Shown piece by piece: positions 15,906 through 24,643 of a stretch of DNA of 64,000 bases. The notes beneath the pieces are model-generated. The model worked only from the letters and a program-made list of their open reading frames with translations, did not search any database and had not been told where the DNA came from. Position 1 is the stretch's first letter, and each line of letters opens with the position of its first letter. This DNA is from a virus. A program made the translations under genes and the position numbers. Location: IMG/VR virus record IMGVR_UViG_3300032323_000939, positions 1 to 64,000 of that record, one strand, 5' to 3'.

Positions 15906-16279
15906 TAATCTACCCTTCCAATTATTCCTTGAGGATTCCAATTATTTTGTGAGTCATTTCCTATAGAACTCTTTACTGTTCCTTCAACTTTAGCGCCAGT
16001 TAATGAACCAAATTTACTGCCAGACTGTTGAATTGGGTAACCACAGTCGTAACATCTAAGGCTTATATTTTGAGCAGGTGCCATGTAATTTCCTGAACCA
16101 CAATCAGGACAGTTCTGTGTTTGTTTAGCACTCTGTGCTTTTGTTGTTGGCTCTTGCGGTTGTGGCGGTATGTAAGTAGTCATTGGTTGTTGAGAAGCGG
16201 GCATTGGAGCATTTGGTTGTCGTTGTGTTGAGGGTTGCTGTGTCCCTAGTTGTTTTGACCACCAGTCTGAATTGCTCAT
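15905..16279 (-). CDS. Zinc-ribbon protein with a disordered Pro/Gln-rich linker
   Basis: The ATG at 16277..16279 makes TAATG with the polymerase stop, so it is chosen over an upstream start. The protein begins SNSDWWSKQLG, continues with a long Pro/Gln/Thr-rich disordered segment and then a four-cysteine ribbon: NCPDCGSG and RCYDCGYP (about residues 56-83). It lies between PolA and RecA, so a DNA-bound accessory factor is possible. Not assigned to a known family. Confidence 0.72.
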   Translation of the reverse strand: MSNSDWWSKQLGTQQPSTQRQPNAPMPASQQPMTTYIPPQPQEPTTKAQSAKQTQNCPDCGSGNYMAPAQNISLRCYDCGYPIQQSGSKFGSLTGAKVEGTVKSSIGNDSQNNWNPQGIIGRVD

Positions 16280-18279
16280 TATTTTGCTTCTCCCCACTTG
16301 TTAACTATTTTTACATCTGCAATAAGCGGAACAGTTATTTCTGGAAAAGAAATACCTTCCATAGACTCACGAATTGCTTCGGCAGTCTCTTCTGCAAGAT
16401 CTTCACGGGCAACTGTAACCAACTCATCATGCACAGTCAAAACAACATTTACATCTGGTTCATCAACGAAACACGAATGGGCCCTAATCATTGCTAATTT
16501 CATTAAATCTGCTGCAGATCCTTGAATAACGGTGTTAAACGCTTGTCTTTCGGCTCTAGCCTTTAATCCAGTTTCTTTACTTCTTAACTCTGGTATGTAT
16601 CTTCTGCGCCCCAATAAAGTTGATACGTAAGGCACTGGGGTTTGGGCTACTGCCTGTCGGAGAACTCTTCCTCTATATTTTTGAATATCGGAAAACTTTT
16701 TTGTAAAGTCATCTAATAGTTTTTTAGCGTCAGTCACAGTACAACCTATGCTTTGTGCAATTTTTTCAGGGCCAACACCGTATGCAATAGAGAGAACAAG
16801 AACCTTTCCTGCTTTACGGTCTAGCCCCATAGTATTTCCAATAGTGGTGTATATATCTCCACCCTCTAAGTAGTTAGTGACCATAATTGGATCGCCTGAA
16901 AGCGACGCAATAATACGTGGTTCAATTTGTGAGTAATCAGCCACCACTAACTTGTAACCTGGTGGAGCAATAAACAGATTACGGATAAGTTTTCCGTACT
17001 CTCCGCTACTGGGAATGTTTTGAAGGTTTGGATCACTGCTTGAAAATCTACCTGTTTCTGCACCGTGGGCTTTGAAATTTGTGTGAACTTTTCCGTTTAT
17101 CATTAGGCTTTTTTTAGCAACAATTTTTTCTTTACCCATAGTGGTACGTGTTATGTCTCCACCAAGATATGGCATTACGTAGGTTGTCATTAACTTATTT
17201 AAGTCTTGATAATCTAAAATTGCATCTACTAACTCATCTTTTTTACGGTAAAACTCTAAAGCATCTGAAGAAACAGAGTAATGTCTAATATCTAAGTTTG
17301 CTGGACTAGTTGCAGCAACCTCTTGACCTTTTGCAGTTAATGCAATCCTAATACGAAGATTTGGTTTAATACCTCTACCCTCTGGTTTTGGAGAAAACAA
17401 TAATTCTTGTTTTTCTTTTACTGAATTCATAGAAAATGGTTTACCAGTTAACTTCCATGCCCTGGCTTTGGTAGCATCTAAATCTTTTTCAATACGTTTT
17501 TTTAAAGACTTAAGTTCTTCTACATCTATGTTTGCACCTGTTAACTCCATGTCACAAAGAGCAGCAACTACATCCATCTCTAATGCCCATACTCTTTTTA
17601 AACTACCTTGAAGTTTTGGCTCAAGTTCTTTATATAGATTCCAAGTTACCTCAGCATCAAAACCAGAGTAATGGGCAACGTCGCTAAATGAATGGATCTC
17701 AACCATTGCTCCGATGCCCTTTTCAACCTTTACCTTTAGTTCTCTTTCAGCACATGCTGCTAGTCCTAAATTGTTTCGATTACGGTTATCTATAACAAAT
17801 GATGCCATTAATGTATCGAAGAAAGGCTTGGTTGGTACTACGCCACGGTAATATTTTGCAATAGATTTTAAATCAAACTTTACGTTATGACCAATCTTTA
17901 GTTTGTCACTAAAAAATAACGGTTTTAATGCTTGAAATACCTCTCCAGGAAGTAATTGCTCTGGTGCTTTGTCAAACACTGGTGTCCACTTTGCTTCATT
18001 CTTAGAGTAATCCGCATCTTTTAACTCTTTACCAGCAGCCACTTTTCTTTGACCACTAAGAAGCAACTCTTTTTCCCAGTGTAAGAACTCACCATTAGGA
18101 TGTCCCATAGGGATAACGTCTGTGCGACCGTCTGTTGCTAAAGAAATCCACAACACATCGTTAACTACAGGTTGTATTCTGTTTTCTCCAACAGACTCTA
18201 TATCAAAAGCAAAGGCATCTACTTTTAAATAAAAGTTAACTAAATCTTTTAATTGTTCTTTTGTTGTAATTATATTCAT
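16279..18279 (-). CDS. polA: Family A DNA polymerase with 3'-5' exonuclease domain
   Basis: Exonuclease residues appear as FDIES (Asp26, Glu28), GHNVKFD near residue 150 and YSGFDAEVTW near residue 205. Polymerase motif A is DYSQIEPRI (about 446), motif B RKAGKVLVLSIAYG (about 486) and motif C TVHDELV (about 614). There is no 5'-3' exonuclease domain. In motif B the residue equivalent to E. coli Phe762 is Leu; viral PolA with Leu here has been linked with slower, more accurate synthesis. This is the replicative polymerase, working with the helicase, primase and ssDNA-binding genes nearby. The 69-base leader contains a hairpin (18303..18332). Confidence 0.95.
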   Translation of the reverse strand: MNIITTKEQLKDLVNFYLKVDAFAFDIESVGENRIQPVVNDVLWISLATDGRTDVIPMGHPNGEFLHWEKELLLSGQRKVAAGKELKDADYSKNEAKWTPVFDKAPEQLLPGEVFQALKPLFFSDKLKIGHNVKFDLKSIAKYYRGVVPTKPFFDTLMASFVIDNRNRNNLGLAACAERELKVKVEKGIGAMVEIHSFSDVAHYSGFDAEVTWNLYKELEPKLQGSLKRVWALEMDVVAALCDMELTGANIDVEELKSLKKRIEKDLDATKARAWKLTGKPFSMNSVKEKQELLFSPKPEGRGIKPNLRIRIALTAKGQEVAATSPANLDIRHYSVSSDALEFYRKKDELVDAILDYQDLNKLMTTYVMPYLGGDITRTTMGKEKIVAKKSLMINGKVHTNFKAHGAETGRFSSSDPNLQNIPSSGEYGKLIRNLFIAPPGYKLVVADYSQIEPRIIASLSGDPIMVTNYLEGGDIYTTIGNTMGLDRKAGKVLVLSIAYGVGPEKIAQSIGCTVTDAKKLLDDFTKKFSDIQKYRGRVLRQAVAQTPVPYVSTLLGRRRYIPELRSKETGLKARAERQAFNTVIQGSAADLMKLAMIRAHSCFVDEPDVNVVLTVHDELVTVAREDLAEETAEAIRESMEGISFPEITVPLIADVKIVNKWGEAK

Positions 18280-18302
18280 AATCCCTCTTTTTGTTATTGA
18301 AA

Positions 18303-18332
18303 GAGAGCCTGAACTAAAAAGCGCAGACTCTC
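18303..18332 (-). other. Intercistronic RNA hairpin between ssDNA-binding protein and polymerase genes
   Basis: In the minus-strand transcript GAGAGTCTG pairs with CAGGCTCTC, nine base pairs including one G-U, around a 12-base loop. It lies just after the stop of the ssDNA-binding gene and before the polymerase. No proper T-run follows, so it is more likely an mRNA 3'-end stabiliser or weak attenuator than a full terminator. Confidence 0.6.
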
Positions 18333-18348
18333 TCTCAGCGGAAGCGTA

Positions 18349-18996
18349 TTAGGCTACAGAACGAGCAACTTCTAGCATTTCGGAGCGAGGGGTCTCTCGA
18401 ATTACTTCTGCTGTGAACGGTACAGCGGTTGCTACAAGTTCTTGAACAGCATCACTGTTCAACTTCCATTCCTCAGCAAGGTCACGACCACGTACGAAGT
18501 TTAGTGTGTACTGCGTAGTTGGTCCCATACCTAGTCGAGAAATTTCCCAGAACTCTTTTGATAGAGGTCCTTTGCGCTCATCTTCATGAGCCTTTTTAAT
18601 TTGACGTGCCAATGATGGTGGCGCTGTCAAAATTTGTACTCCTTGTGTATCCCCACTTAACACAAGAACATTAAATGAAAACTTGCCACGAGGCTTATCG
18701 CCTAGTACGTCGCAAAGTGGGCATGCATCACCGATACATACAAAAGATTTTTTACCCTTTGGGCGTTCAATCCAGTGTTGTTCATATGAAGCAAACGGTG
18801 CATCCTCTAAGAACTTAACAAGTTGTGGTTCTTCAGAGAAACGGAAGTCAGTTGGAAACTCTGATGTCTCCGACTTCACTAATGTATCAAATGCATCCCA
18901 GCCCTCTTGCACGGTTGTGCCGACTTTTGGTGAAGCATTTTCGCTGTCCTCATCTAAAAATGAGTCAGCACTGATTGTTGGTTTTGCTATAGGCAT
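18349..18996 (-). CDS. Probable single-stranded DNA-binding protein
   Basis: The 215-residue protein has an acidic N-terminus, then a beta-rich core with three cysteines (VCIGDACPLCDVLG, residues 86-99) and strands such as KFSFNVLVLSG, resembling the zinc-containing OB-fold of gp32-type phage proteins. The pattern and the position, immediately upstream of PolA in the replication operon, support an ssDNA-binding role. The C-terminus lacks the very acidic tail typical of bacterial SSB. The start is ATG 18996. Confidence 0.68.
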   Translation of the reverse strand: MPIAKPTISADSFLDEDSENASPKVGTTVQEGWDAFDTLVKSETSEFPTDFRFSEEPQLVKFLEDAPFASYEQHWIERPKGKKSFVCIGDACPLCDVLGDKPRGKFSFNVLVLSGDTQGVQILTAPPSLARQIKKAHEDERKGPLSKEFWEISRLGMGPTTQYTLNFVRGRDLAEEWKLNSDAVQELVATAVPFTAEVIRETPRSEMLEVARSVA

Positions 18997-19058
18997 TTAC
19001 TTCTTCTTTCGGTAATGAGGCACGGAATAATCTTTGTATCTCTGTACAAAGTTAATTA

Positions 19059-19535
19059 CTACTGGCTCTCGATGGATGTGATTTCCTTCCAGCGCTTTAA
19101 TAAAGCATCCGTCAGGTCTTCGTGTTGGTTCCACTCTACACGAGCAGTTCCAAGTAAGCCACGCTTGTTGAACTCTTCAACAGCAGACTCAATGAGACTT
19201 CGGGTATATACCCGATTTCCTCCAGTCTTTTGACCTTTTAAAGTCTTAGACCGAAGTCGATACGGGGCACGAGGAATGTACCCTTTTCTCTCCCATAAAC
19301 GAATAGTTACAATTGTCTTTTCCAACGCCTGTGCTAATGCACCGATTGTAAAGACCTCTGTCTCTTTTCCTCCTAGGGTTTTAATGGTGGGACTTCCATC
19401 CCAGCCATTACTCTCACCGCTTTTACGGCGAGAAACTTTTGGATCTGGATCTCTACGTTTTTTCTTTGAACCAGGAATGTATTCAAGATCAGCAAATGCT
19501 GCCTCAATCTCATCATCCCCACGTAATCCAGCCAT
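19059..19535 (-). CDS. MerR-like helix-turn-helix DNA-binding protein
   Basis: Residues about 58-88 read FTIGALAQALEKTIVTIRLW followed by ERKGYIPRAPYRL, the helix-turn-helix and first wing of MerR-type regulators. There are no metal-sensing cysteines. The N-terminal 50 residues are basic and probably flexible. It could control the replication operon or act as a replication-origin or excision factor; recombination directionality factors also use this fold. It starts at ATG 19535. Confidence 0.8.
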   Translation of the reverse strand: MAGLRGDDEIEAAFADLEYIPGSKKKRRDPDPKVSRRKSGESNGWDGSPTIKTLGGKETEVFTIGALAQALEKTIVTIRLWERKGYIPRAPYRLRSKTLKGQKTGGNRVYTRSLIESAVEEFNKRGLLGTARVEWNQHEDLTDALLKRWKEITSIESQ

Positions 19536-19540
19536 AGTTC

Positions 19541-19981
19541 CTACTTCTTATTTAAGATTAATGCCCACACTACCTTTTGTGGATACATTCTATCTATTTC
19601 TTCTTCGGTCAGTTTACCCTCATACAAAGCAGCCATTAAAGCATCTTCATCAACTACACGGATTGTTTTATACAACTCTTCTTCTAATCCCTTTTCAACA
19701 ATAACTTCATCTGCTGCTAACTCATCTATCTTACGAGTAACACGACGTTGCTTCTGTATGGTTCGAACTCCCTCAATCTCATCAGGTAGTTCAACAAAAA
19801 CATTTCCGTTTCCATCTACTTCACCAGCAGAGTCGACATGTTCAAATATCTTTTCTTTTAGACTTTTTAATTGTGAATCAAAATAGTCAACTTGTTTTTT
19901 AACAAAGATGTATTGTCTAGCAGATGCTTCGAAACTATTGTCATCTACTATTCGTGATTCTTCTGATTTTATTCTTGGCAT
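19541..19981 (-). CDS. Helical protein of unknown function (146 aa)
   Basis: A strong ribosome site, GGGAGG, sits six bases before the ATG at 19979..19981, so this start is chosen over the TTG at 19996. Residues 20-50 form a charged helix and the middle a short beta part (NGNVFVELPDEIEGV). The C-terminus ends MYPQKVVWALILNKK. Similar proteins often accompany SNF2-type helicases in phages, but no function is shown. Confidence 0.68.
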   Translation of the reverse strand: MPRIKSEESRIVDDNSFEASARQYIFVKKQVDYFDSQLKSLKEKIFEHVDSAGEVDGNGNVFVELPDEIEGVRTIQKQRRVTRKIDELAADEVIVEKGLEEELYKTIRVVDEDALMAALYEGKLTEEEIDRMYPQKVVWALILNKK

Positions 19982-19992
19982 ATTTTCCTCCC

Positions 19993-21564
19993 TCAAGGTC
20001 TTGCTCTTTGTAGGAACCCTATCAAAGATCCAACGGTCAGGTCAATTCCTCCTTTGGAGTTGATACCTTCGCCATCTAAAACCGCTTCTGCTACTGCATT
20101 TTTTTGCTGTAACATCTCATGCTGGCGTTCTTCAAGAGAGTGCTCTGTAAGAATATCTTGAATTGTGATGCTGGGCCAACGACTAGATGCTCTCTTAATT
20201 CTACCATTTCTTTGAACAGCCAACCCTGCGCTCCAGGGTAGGTCATAGTTTACTAAGAGGTTAGCGTTTGGTAAGTCTACGCCATACCCACCTGCATCAG
20301 ACGAAATGAATACACGACAATCTGGATCAGTTAAAAACTTTTCTTTACTGGCTTCTTTTTCTTTTGAGTTCATATAACCAGTGTATAAAGTTCCTCCAAC
20401 CTCATCCTTTATTAAATTTAACATTCCTACATAAGAAGTAAAGATAACAACCTTTGCATCTGGGTCTGTGTCTAAATGATCATTTACATAACTCTTTAAA
20501 GCGTTTAGTTTTTTAGATCCCTTTACTCCTTCAAATAAACCACGATACTGTAAAGAACTGCAGTAGGCGCTACCTTCTCCCTCTCCTTTATCAAATTTAA
20601 TTGCGCTATCTAATAACAAAGAGGGATGATTACACAACATACGAAGTGCAGTAATCTTACTCATGATAGAACCACGAAGGGCATCTGCTGGGCCACCCTG
20701 CTTGCTATCGTGACCATAGTGAGCCAACAAAGAAAATCCAGATCCAAGAAGTTGTTGTGCCTCCATTAGTTCCTGTGCTAGTTCATCTGCAATAGTGTTA
20801 TATAGGGCCGATGTTTCTGGGCCTAAGTTAATTAATATAGGGTCTCTGTAAATAGTGTCTGGCAAGTAAGGTGCTACATCTGGGTCGGTTTGAACTTTTC
20901 TAACTGATGCTTGTTTCATCTTTTCATGGAAGATAGGTAGGTTTCGATACCTTTGTACGCCGCCAAAATGATTTCTAACAATAAATGTTTGATCAAACAA
21001 ATCAAAACGACCCAATAACTTAGGGTCAACAAATTGCATAATGCTGTACAACTCTTCTGGTCTACCATTTTCAATCGGGGTTCCAGTTAAAGCAAATCGA
21101 ATAGGTACATTAGCGGACAACTTCTTAACAGCCTTAGATCGTTTAGACCTAAACCCCTTTATAGCAGTTGCTTCATCACAAACGATGGCTCCCCACTCAA
21201 TTGCTTCTATCAAGTCCCAGTCGTTTACTACGGCTTCATAGTTACAAATTACGTACTTATTGTACTGTCCTAACCCTGATTCATTTCCCCACCTAGTAGT
21301 ACGAGTAGATTTAGACCCATCAACTACTACTGTGCTGGCATCAGAAAACTTTTTAATTTCTTTTTCCCATTGATACTTTAAACTAGATAATGCAATAATT
21401 AAAATTGGTTTTGTTAATTCTTTATTTTCTCTTAATTTTTCTAAAGCAGCAATTGTCATACAAGTCTTTCCTAAACCCATCTCGTAAGCAACTAACATCT
21501 GTTTACGATCAACCATCTTATCTACAGCCTCTGGTTGGTATGGCTTTAACTCTCCTTTAAACAT
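19993..21564 (-). CDS. SNF2-family ATPase/helicase
   Basis: Helicase superfamily 2 motifs follow in order: Walker A YEMGLGKT (27-34), DEAT box (130-133), LTGTPIENG (159-167), VIFTSYVG (about 375), and motif VI QRNGRIKR (about 460). The 523-residue length equals a minimal SNF2 motor without accessory domains. Phage SNF2 proteins are thought to move along dsDNA and aid recombination, replication or counter-defence. It overlaps the small zinc-ribbon gene upstream by eight bases. Confidence 0.92.
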   Translation of the reverse strand: MFKGELKPYQPEAVDKMVDRKQMLVAYEMGLGKTCMTIAALEKLRENKELTKPILIIALSSLKYQWEKEIKKFSDASTVVVDGSKSTRTTRWGNESGLGQYNKYVICNYEAVVNDWDLIEAIEWGAIVCDEATAIKGFRSKRSKAVKKLSANVPIRFALTGTPIENGRPEELYSIMQFVDPKLLGRFDLFDQTFIVRNHFGGVQRYRNLPIFHEKMKQASVRKVQTDPDVAPYLPDTIYRDPILINLGPETSALYNTIADELAQELMEAQQLLGSGFSLLAHYGHDSKQGGPADALRGSIMSKITALRMLCNHPSLLLDSAIKFDKGEGEGSAYCSSLQYRGLFEGVKGSKKLNALKSYVNDHLDTDPDAKVVIFTSYVGMLNLIKDEVGGTLYTGYMNSKEKEASKEKFLTDPDCRVFISSDAGGYGVDLPNANLLVNYDLPWSAGLAVQRNGRIKRASSRWPSITIQDILTEHSLEERQHEMLQQKNAVAEAVLDGEGINSKGGIDLTVGSLIGFLQRARP

Positions 21565-21730
21565 TGTCTATTGGCGTTGGTGCTGTTGCCAATGCTCCAC
21601 ATAAAGCACATTCCATATCTAACATGTACAAAGATATTTCGCCTTCTTCAAACATAGCCTTTACTTTCCACAAGGTAGACCCACATACACAAACTTCTAA
21701 TGGTCTCTCACTATCACGAAGGTCTATCAC
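21557..21730 (-). CDS. Short zinc-ribbon protein (57 aa)
   Basis: Read directly from the DNA: GTG at 21728..21730 overlaps the primase stop as GTGA, and the frame ends at TAA 21557..21559 just inside the helicase start. The product contains VCVCGS and CALCGA, two cysteine pairs about 28 residues apart, giving a zinc ribbon with a beta hairpin between (STLWKVKAMFEEGEISLYML). It exactly fills the gap between primase and SNF2 genes, which strengthens the call. Function unknown. Confidence 0.72.
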   Translation of the reverse strand: MIDLRDSERPLEVCVCGSTLWKVKAMFEEGEISLYMLDMECALCGALATAPTPIDNV

Positions 21731-22656
21731 AGGTAGGCTGCTTTGCCATAGATCATGTCTTTTGAATTACTAATACCAAAATTAATTTGCTCTTCTGTCA
21801 TGTCTCCGACATCTTTCATGTCAATACCTTGGTAATTAAAGTAAGATAATTCCATTCCATACTTTTTAGAAAATCCAAGAATCTGTTCGTTTGCAGATTG
21901 GCCAGCCTTATCATTATCAAATGCTGCTAATAATTTTGGTGCACGCCTCATTAACTTTGCTTGATCTTCACTTATAATTGCACCAAATGTTGATATGGCA
22001 TTATGCCCTAACCCAGTAAGACGAACCGCATCTAAAGGTGACTCGACTACAATTAAGGTATTAACTGAATCCATAATTTGAATACCAAATACTGTCTTTG
22101 ATTTTTTTACTCCTGCTGGTTGGTTCTTAAAGAACCGACCACGGGCGCCTTTCTCTTGCCAACCCCACAAAGTAAAATCATCTGGATCACGAATAGGTAA
22201 GATCCATGCGTTGTTTGTCTTATCCCACAGTACCCCGTGAGCAGTAACTGACTCTGTCTTTAAAAATCTTTTCTTTAATTCAATCTCTGGTGGGTCTGTG
22301 TATACAGCAAGGCGTGCTTCTGACATACCTATTGGCTCTTCTGCCTGTATGTACTGTGGTAGTTCTTGTAACCGTTTCATTAGAGAGTCAATCGGTGTTC
22401 CTGATTTTCCCTTTATAAATTCTTTAGCGCCATTTAAATTTACGCCAAGCATGTCTTTTACAAGAGTAAATATGTTTCCTTTATAGCCGCAAGAAAAACA
22501 AATGTGTGCACCAGTCTCAGTGTTTATCCACCAAGATGGATGGTTGTCTTCTTTTCCAGTTCTCTCTTTATGCATTGGACATAGTCCATTTACTTCTGCG
22601 CCTCTTTGAGCGTATAAAGAAAGGTCTAAAGATAAAAGGATTTTTTCAATATCCAT
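21727..22656 (-). CDS. DnaG-type primase (CHC2 zinc finger plus TOPRIM)
   Basis: The CHC2 zinc ligands are Cys26, His29, Cys53 and Cys56 (LCPMHK and CFSCGYKG). The TOPRIM domain is visible as VVESPLDAVRL (about 203-213) and AFDNDKAGQ (about 246-254). At 309 residues it is a short primase lacking the helicase-binding C-terminal domain. It synthesises RNA primers for PolA and is coupled by TAATG with the helicase gene upstream. Confidence 0.92.
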   Translation of the reverse strand: MDIEKILLSLDLSLYAQRGAEVNGLCPMHKERTGKEDNHPSWWINTETGAHICFSCGYKGNIFTLVKDMLGVNLNGAKEFIKGKSGTPIDSLMKRLQELPQYIQAEEPIGMSEARLAVYTDPPEIELKKRFLKTESVTAHGVLWDKTNNAWILPIRDPDDFTLWGWQEKGARGRFFKNQPAGVKKSKTVFGIQIMDSVNTLIVVESPLDAVRLTGLGHNAISTFGAIISEDQAKLMRRAPKLLAAFDNDKAGQSANEQILGFSKKYGMELSYFNYQGIDMKDVGDMTEEQINFGISNSKDMIYGKAAYL

Positions 22657-23906
22657 TACATTCTGCCCCAGTCAGAACAGAACTTGCACTTCATCATCTC
22701 TTCTTCATCGTGGAAACAACCAGTTTCCCAACGCCAAGTTAAAGCCGCTTCAGTTGGACCACAGTTACGGCTGGCTACTACCTTCAATAACCTAATGTCC
22801 TCATCTTCTTCTACTGGCTCTAAGCCAAGTATTACATCTGAGTCTTGGAAGAAAGAAGAAGAGTAACCAATTGAATCAGCAGTAACTTTACCAGCACGCA
22901 TTTTCCAAAGCAGAGTCTGTGTAGTAATTATAATTGGCTTATCAATCTTTTGCGCTAATCGTTTTAGGGCACGAGTTACATTTGTTATTGCTTGTGGCGT
23001 GTTCATCTCGCCTGTAACTTCATCCAGCATCAAGTAAACACCGTCTACAAATACTATGTCTGGCTTGGTTTGTTCAATCTTTGCTGATAGGGCAGAAACA
23101 GTAATTCCGTTTACGGCATCAATTAAATGAAAAGAATGTTCTTTTTCCATCTCATTTAACACATCTACATATCTGGCCTCTTCTGCAGGAAGCAACTTAC
23201 CTCTTCTTAATCTTCCGTGAGATATGTGAGAGCGCATAGAGTCATGGCGTTGTTGTTGCTCATGGTTGTTCATTTCAAATGATTGGAACATTGGAGTCTT
23301 ACCAAGTCTGTGTACGTTGATAGCCATCTGTAAAGCAATTTGTGACTTACCAGTTTTTGGTGGAGCAATAATTGTTATTAACTGACCTCCTTGAAGACCA
23401 GCAGTTGCTTCATCAATCTTTTTAAAGCCAGTTGGAATTCCTAAAAACTCTTGGTTTTGAAGTGCTTGATACTCTTTGTATCGCTCTTCGGTATTCTTAG
23501 TTAAGTCAACCTCATGAGTTCCTAGTACACCCTGCTCATTAACTTTAGAAATCGTTGCTTCCATAGCAATGAGGGCTGCATCATGATTGTTATCTTGTAG
23601 TTGCTCAATAGCAACTTCAAGACCCTGTCTAGTGAGGAGTCTGCGACGGAAATCAACCATCGTATCAAGTAAATAATCAATGCTGTCTTGAACATCTAAT
23701 ATCTTAAAGTTTGGATAATGATCTTTAACTGTTACAGCAGTAGGGACTTCGCTGTACTCTCCATAATGCTTTCTAATAAAGAACCAGACTTTTTTATTGT
23801 CATCATCAAGAAACCAAGAATCGTTTACACCACGATGTAAGGCAGGGACTATGTCCCTATCACGTATTACCTTACTGACTAATCTGTGTTCGTTGTCCGC
23901 CGCCAT
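22656..23906 (-). CDS. DnaB-like replicative helicase
   Basis: The 416-residue protein has a small helical N-terminal domain (1-110) and a RecA-type motor with Walker A APPKTGKSQ (181-189), DIVFVDGVYLM as Walker B (about 280-290) and later arginine-containing segment (VVASRNCGP). It resembles DnaB/SF4 helicases. The last residues hold CKFC, a possible metal site not typical of DnaB. It unwinds the fork with primase and the DnaC-like loader at 24640..25362. Confidence 0.9.
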   Translation of the reverse strand: MAADNEHRLVSKVIRDRDIVPALHRGVNDSWFLDDDNKKVWFFIRKHYGEYSEVPTAVTVKDHYPNFKILDVQDSIDYLLDTMVDFRRRLLTRQGLEVAIEQLQDNNHDAALIAMEATISKVNEQGVLGTHEVDLTKNTEERYKEYQALQNQEFLGIPTGFKKIDEATAGLQGGQLITIIAPPKTGKSQIALQMAINVHRLGKTPMFQSFEMNNHEQQQRHDSMRSHISHGRLRRGKLLPAEEARYVDVLNEMEKEHSFHLIDAVNGITVSALSAKIEQTKPDIVFVDGVYLMLDEVTGEMNTPQAITNVTRALKRLAQKIDKPIIITTQTLLWKMRAGKVTADSIGYSSSFFQDSDVILGLEPVEEDEDIRLLKVVASRNCGPTEAALTWRWETGCFHDEEEMMKCKFCSDWGRM

Positions 23907-23918
23907 TTGTAGCCCCTC

Positions 23919-24335
23919 TTACAAGTTATCTAACTCTATCCCTGCTGATCCATATCTAGCCACTCTACCAGGTATGTCAATTATTCCCTTAAGGTTAGCA
24001 CGGTATGGAAGTGCTCCGACTAACTCCTCTACGTTCTCGTATAACTGCCAGTAGTTAAATGGATTAACTACACGACGCTCTAACTTCTCAAAGGCCTTAT
24101 CAAGTAACTCTTCGGTCCAACCTTGGTCTTCAAAGCCAGCCAACTCTAATGCTATCCCGTAGTTACTTGATAGCAACCAAAGTTTATTAGCGCTTTGTAA
24201 ATTAACATTACCAATTTTTTGTTGAACTTTTTTTGATAGCAGTCTTCTAGACTCCTCCTCGACTAATTCTATTACTACATCTGTTAAACAGATTACTTGC
24301 GGGGAGGAGACGTTAGATATGTCTCCATTTTTCAT
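23919..24335 (-). CDS. Helical protein of unknown function in the helicase-loader cluster
   Basis: The 138-residue protein is all-helical by pattern, with LLSSNYGIALELAGF and an NPFNYWQLYENVEELVGAL segment. It lies between helicase and SWIM/DnaC-like genes, overlapping the latter by ATGA. Its size and position suggest a helicase or primase accessory protein. No homologous motif is recognised. Confidence 0.7.
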   Translation of the reverse strand: MKNGDISNVSSPQVICLTDVVIELVEEESRRLLSKKVQQKIGNVNLQSANKLWLLSSNYGIALELAGFEDQGWTEELLDKAFEKLERRVVNPFNYWQLYENVEELVGALPYRANLKGIIDIPGRVARYGSAGIELDNL

Positions 24336-24643
24336 AGGACTTCTATCTTAGCGTGCTTTACTACAAACTCTCTAAACTTCTTTGGATCATTACTGGCTTG
24401 AACCGCCAACTCTTCAGGTACCTCATTTGGAACCAATATTGAGTAATGACCTTTATTTAATTTCATTTTGTTATCAACAAACTTTACATGCTTACAACTG
24501 GCGGTTTTTTTCCATACTGGACAATTGCAACGTGTCTTCTTTGTATCGGTGTCTACTTCCACCTCAAATATTCCAGCAGCCTGAGCAGAGATAAACATCT
24601 GAACAGTCCTCCAAGGACTCCTCATAATTCTGCCGCCTTTCAT
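24332..24643 (-). CDS. SWIM zinc-finger protein
   Basis: Residues about 38-54 read RCNCPVWKKTASCKHVKF, the C-x-C-x(n)-C-x-H signature of SWIM domains, which bind DNA or proteins and occur with SNF2 ATPases and transposases. An N-terminal strand (MFISAQAAGIFEVEVD) precedes it as in typical SWIM folds. The ATG at 24643 overlaps the DnaC-like stop (ATGA); an internal ATG six codons later is possible. A standalone SWIM near a phage SNF2 protein suggests the two may cooperate. Confidence 0.8.
   Translation of the reverse strand: MKGGRIMRSPWRTVQMFISAQAAGIFEVEVDTDTKKTRCNCPVWKKTASCKHVKFVDNKMKLNKGHYSILVPNEVPEELAVQASNDPKKFREFVVKHAKIEVL

Noticed and set aside
18997-19058. A short frame between the MerR-like and ssDNA-binding genes
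   Set aside because: An open stretch ends TAAATG before the next start, but it lacks a usual start codon outside the MerR-like gene, so it was not called.
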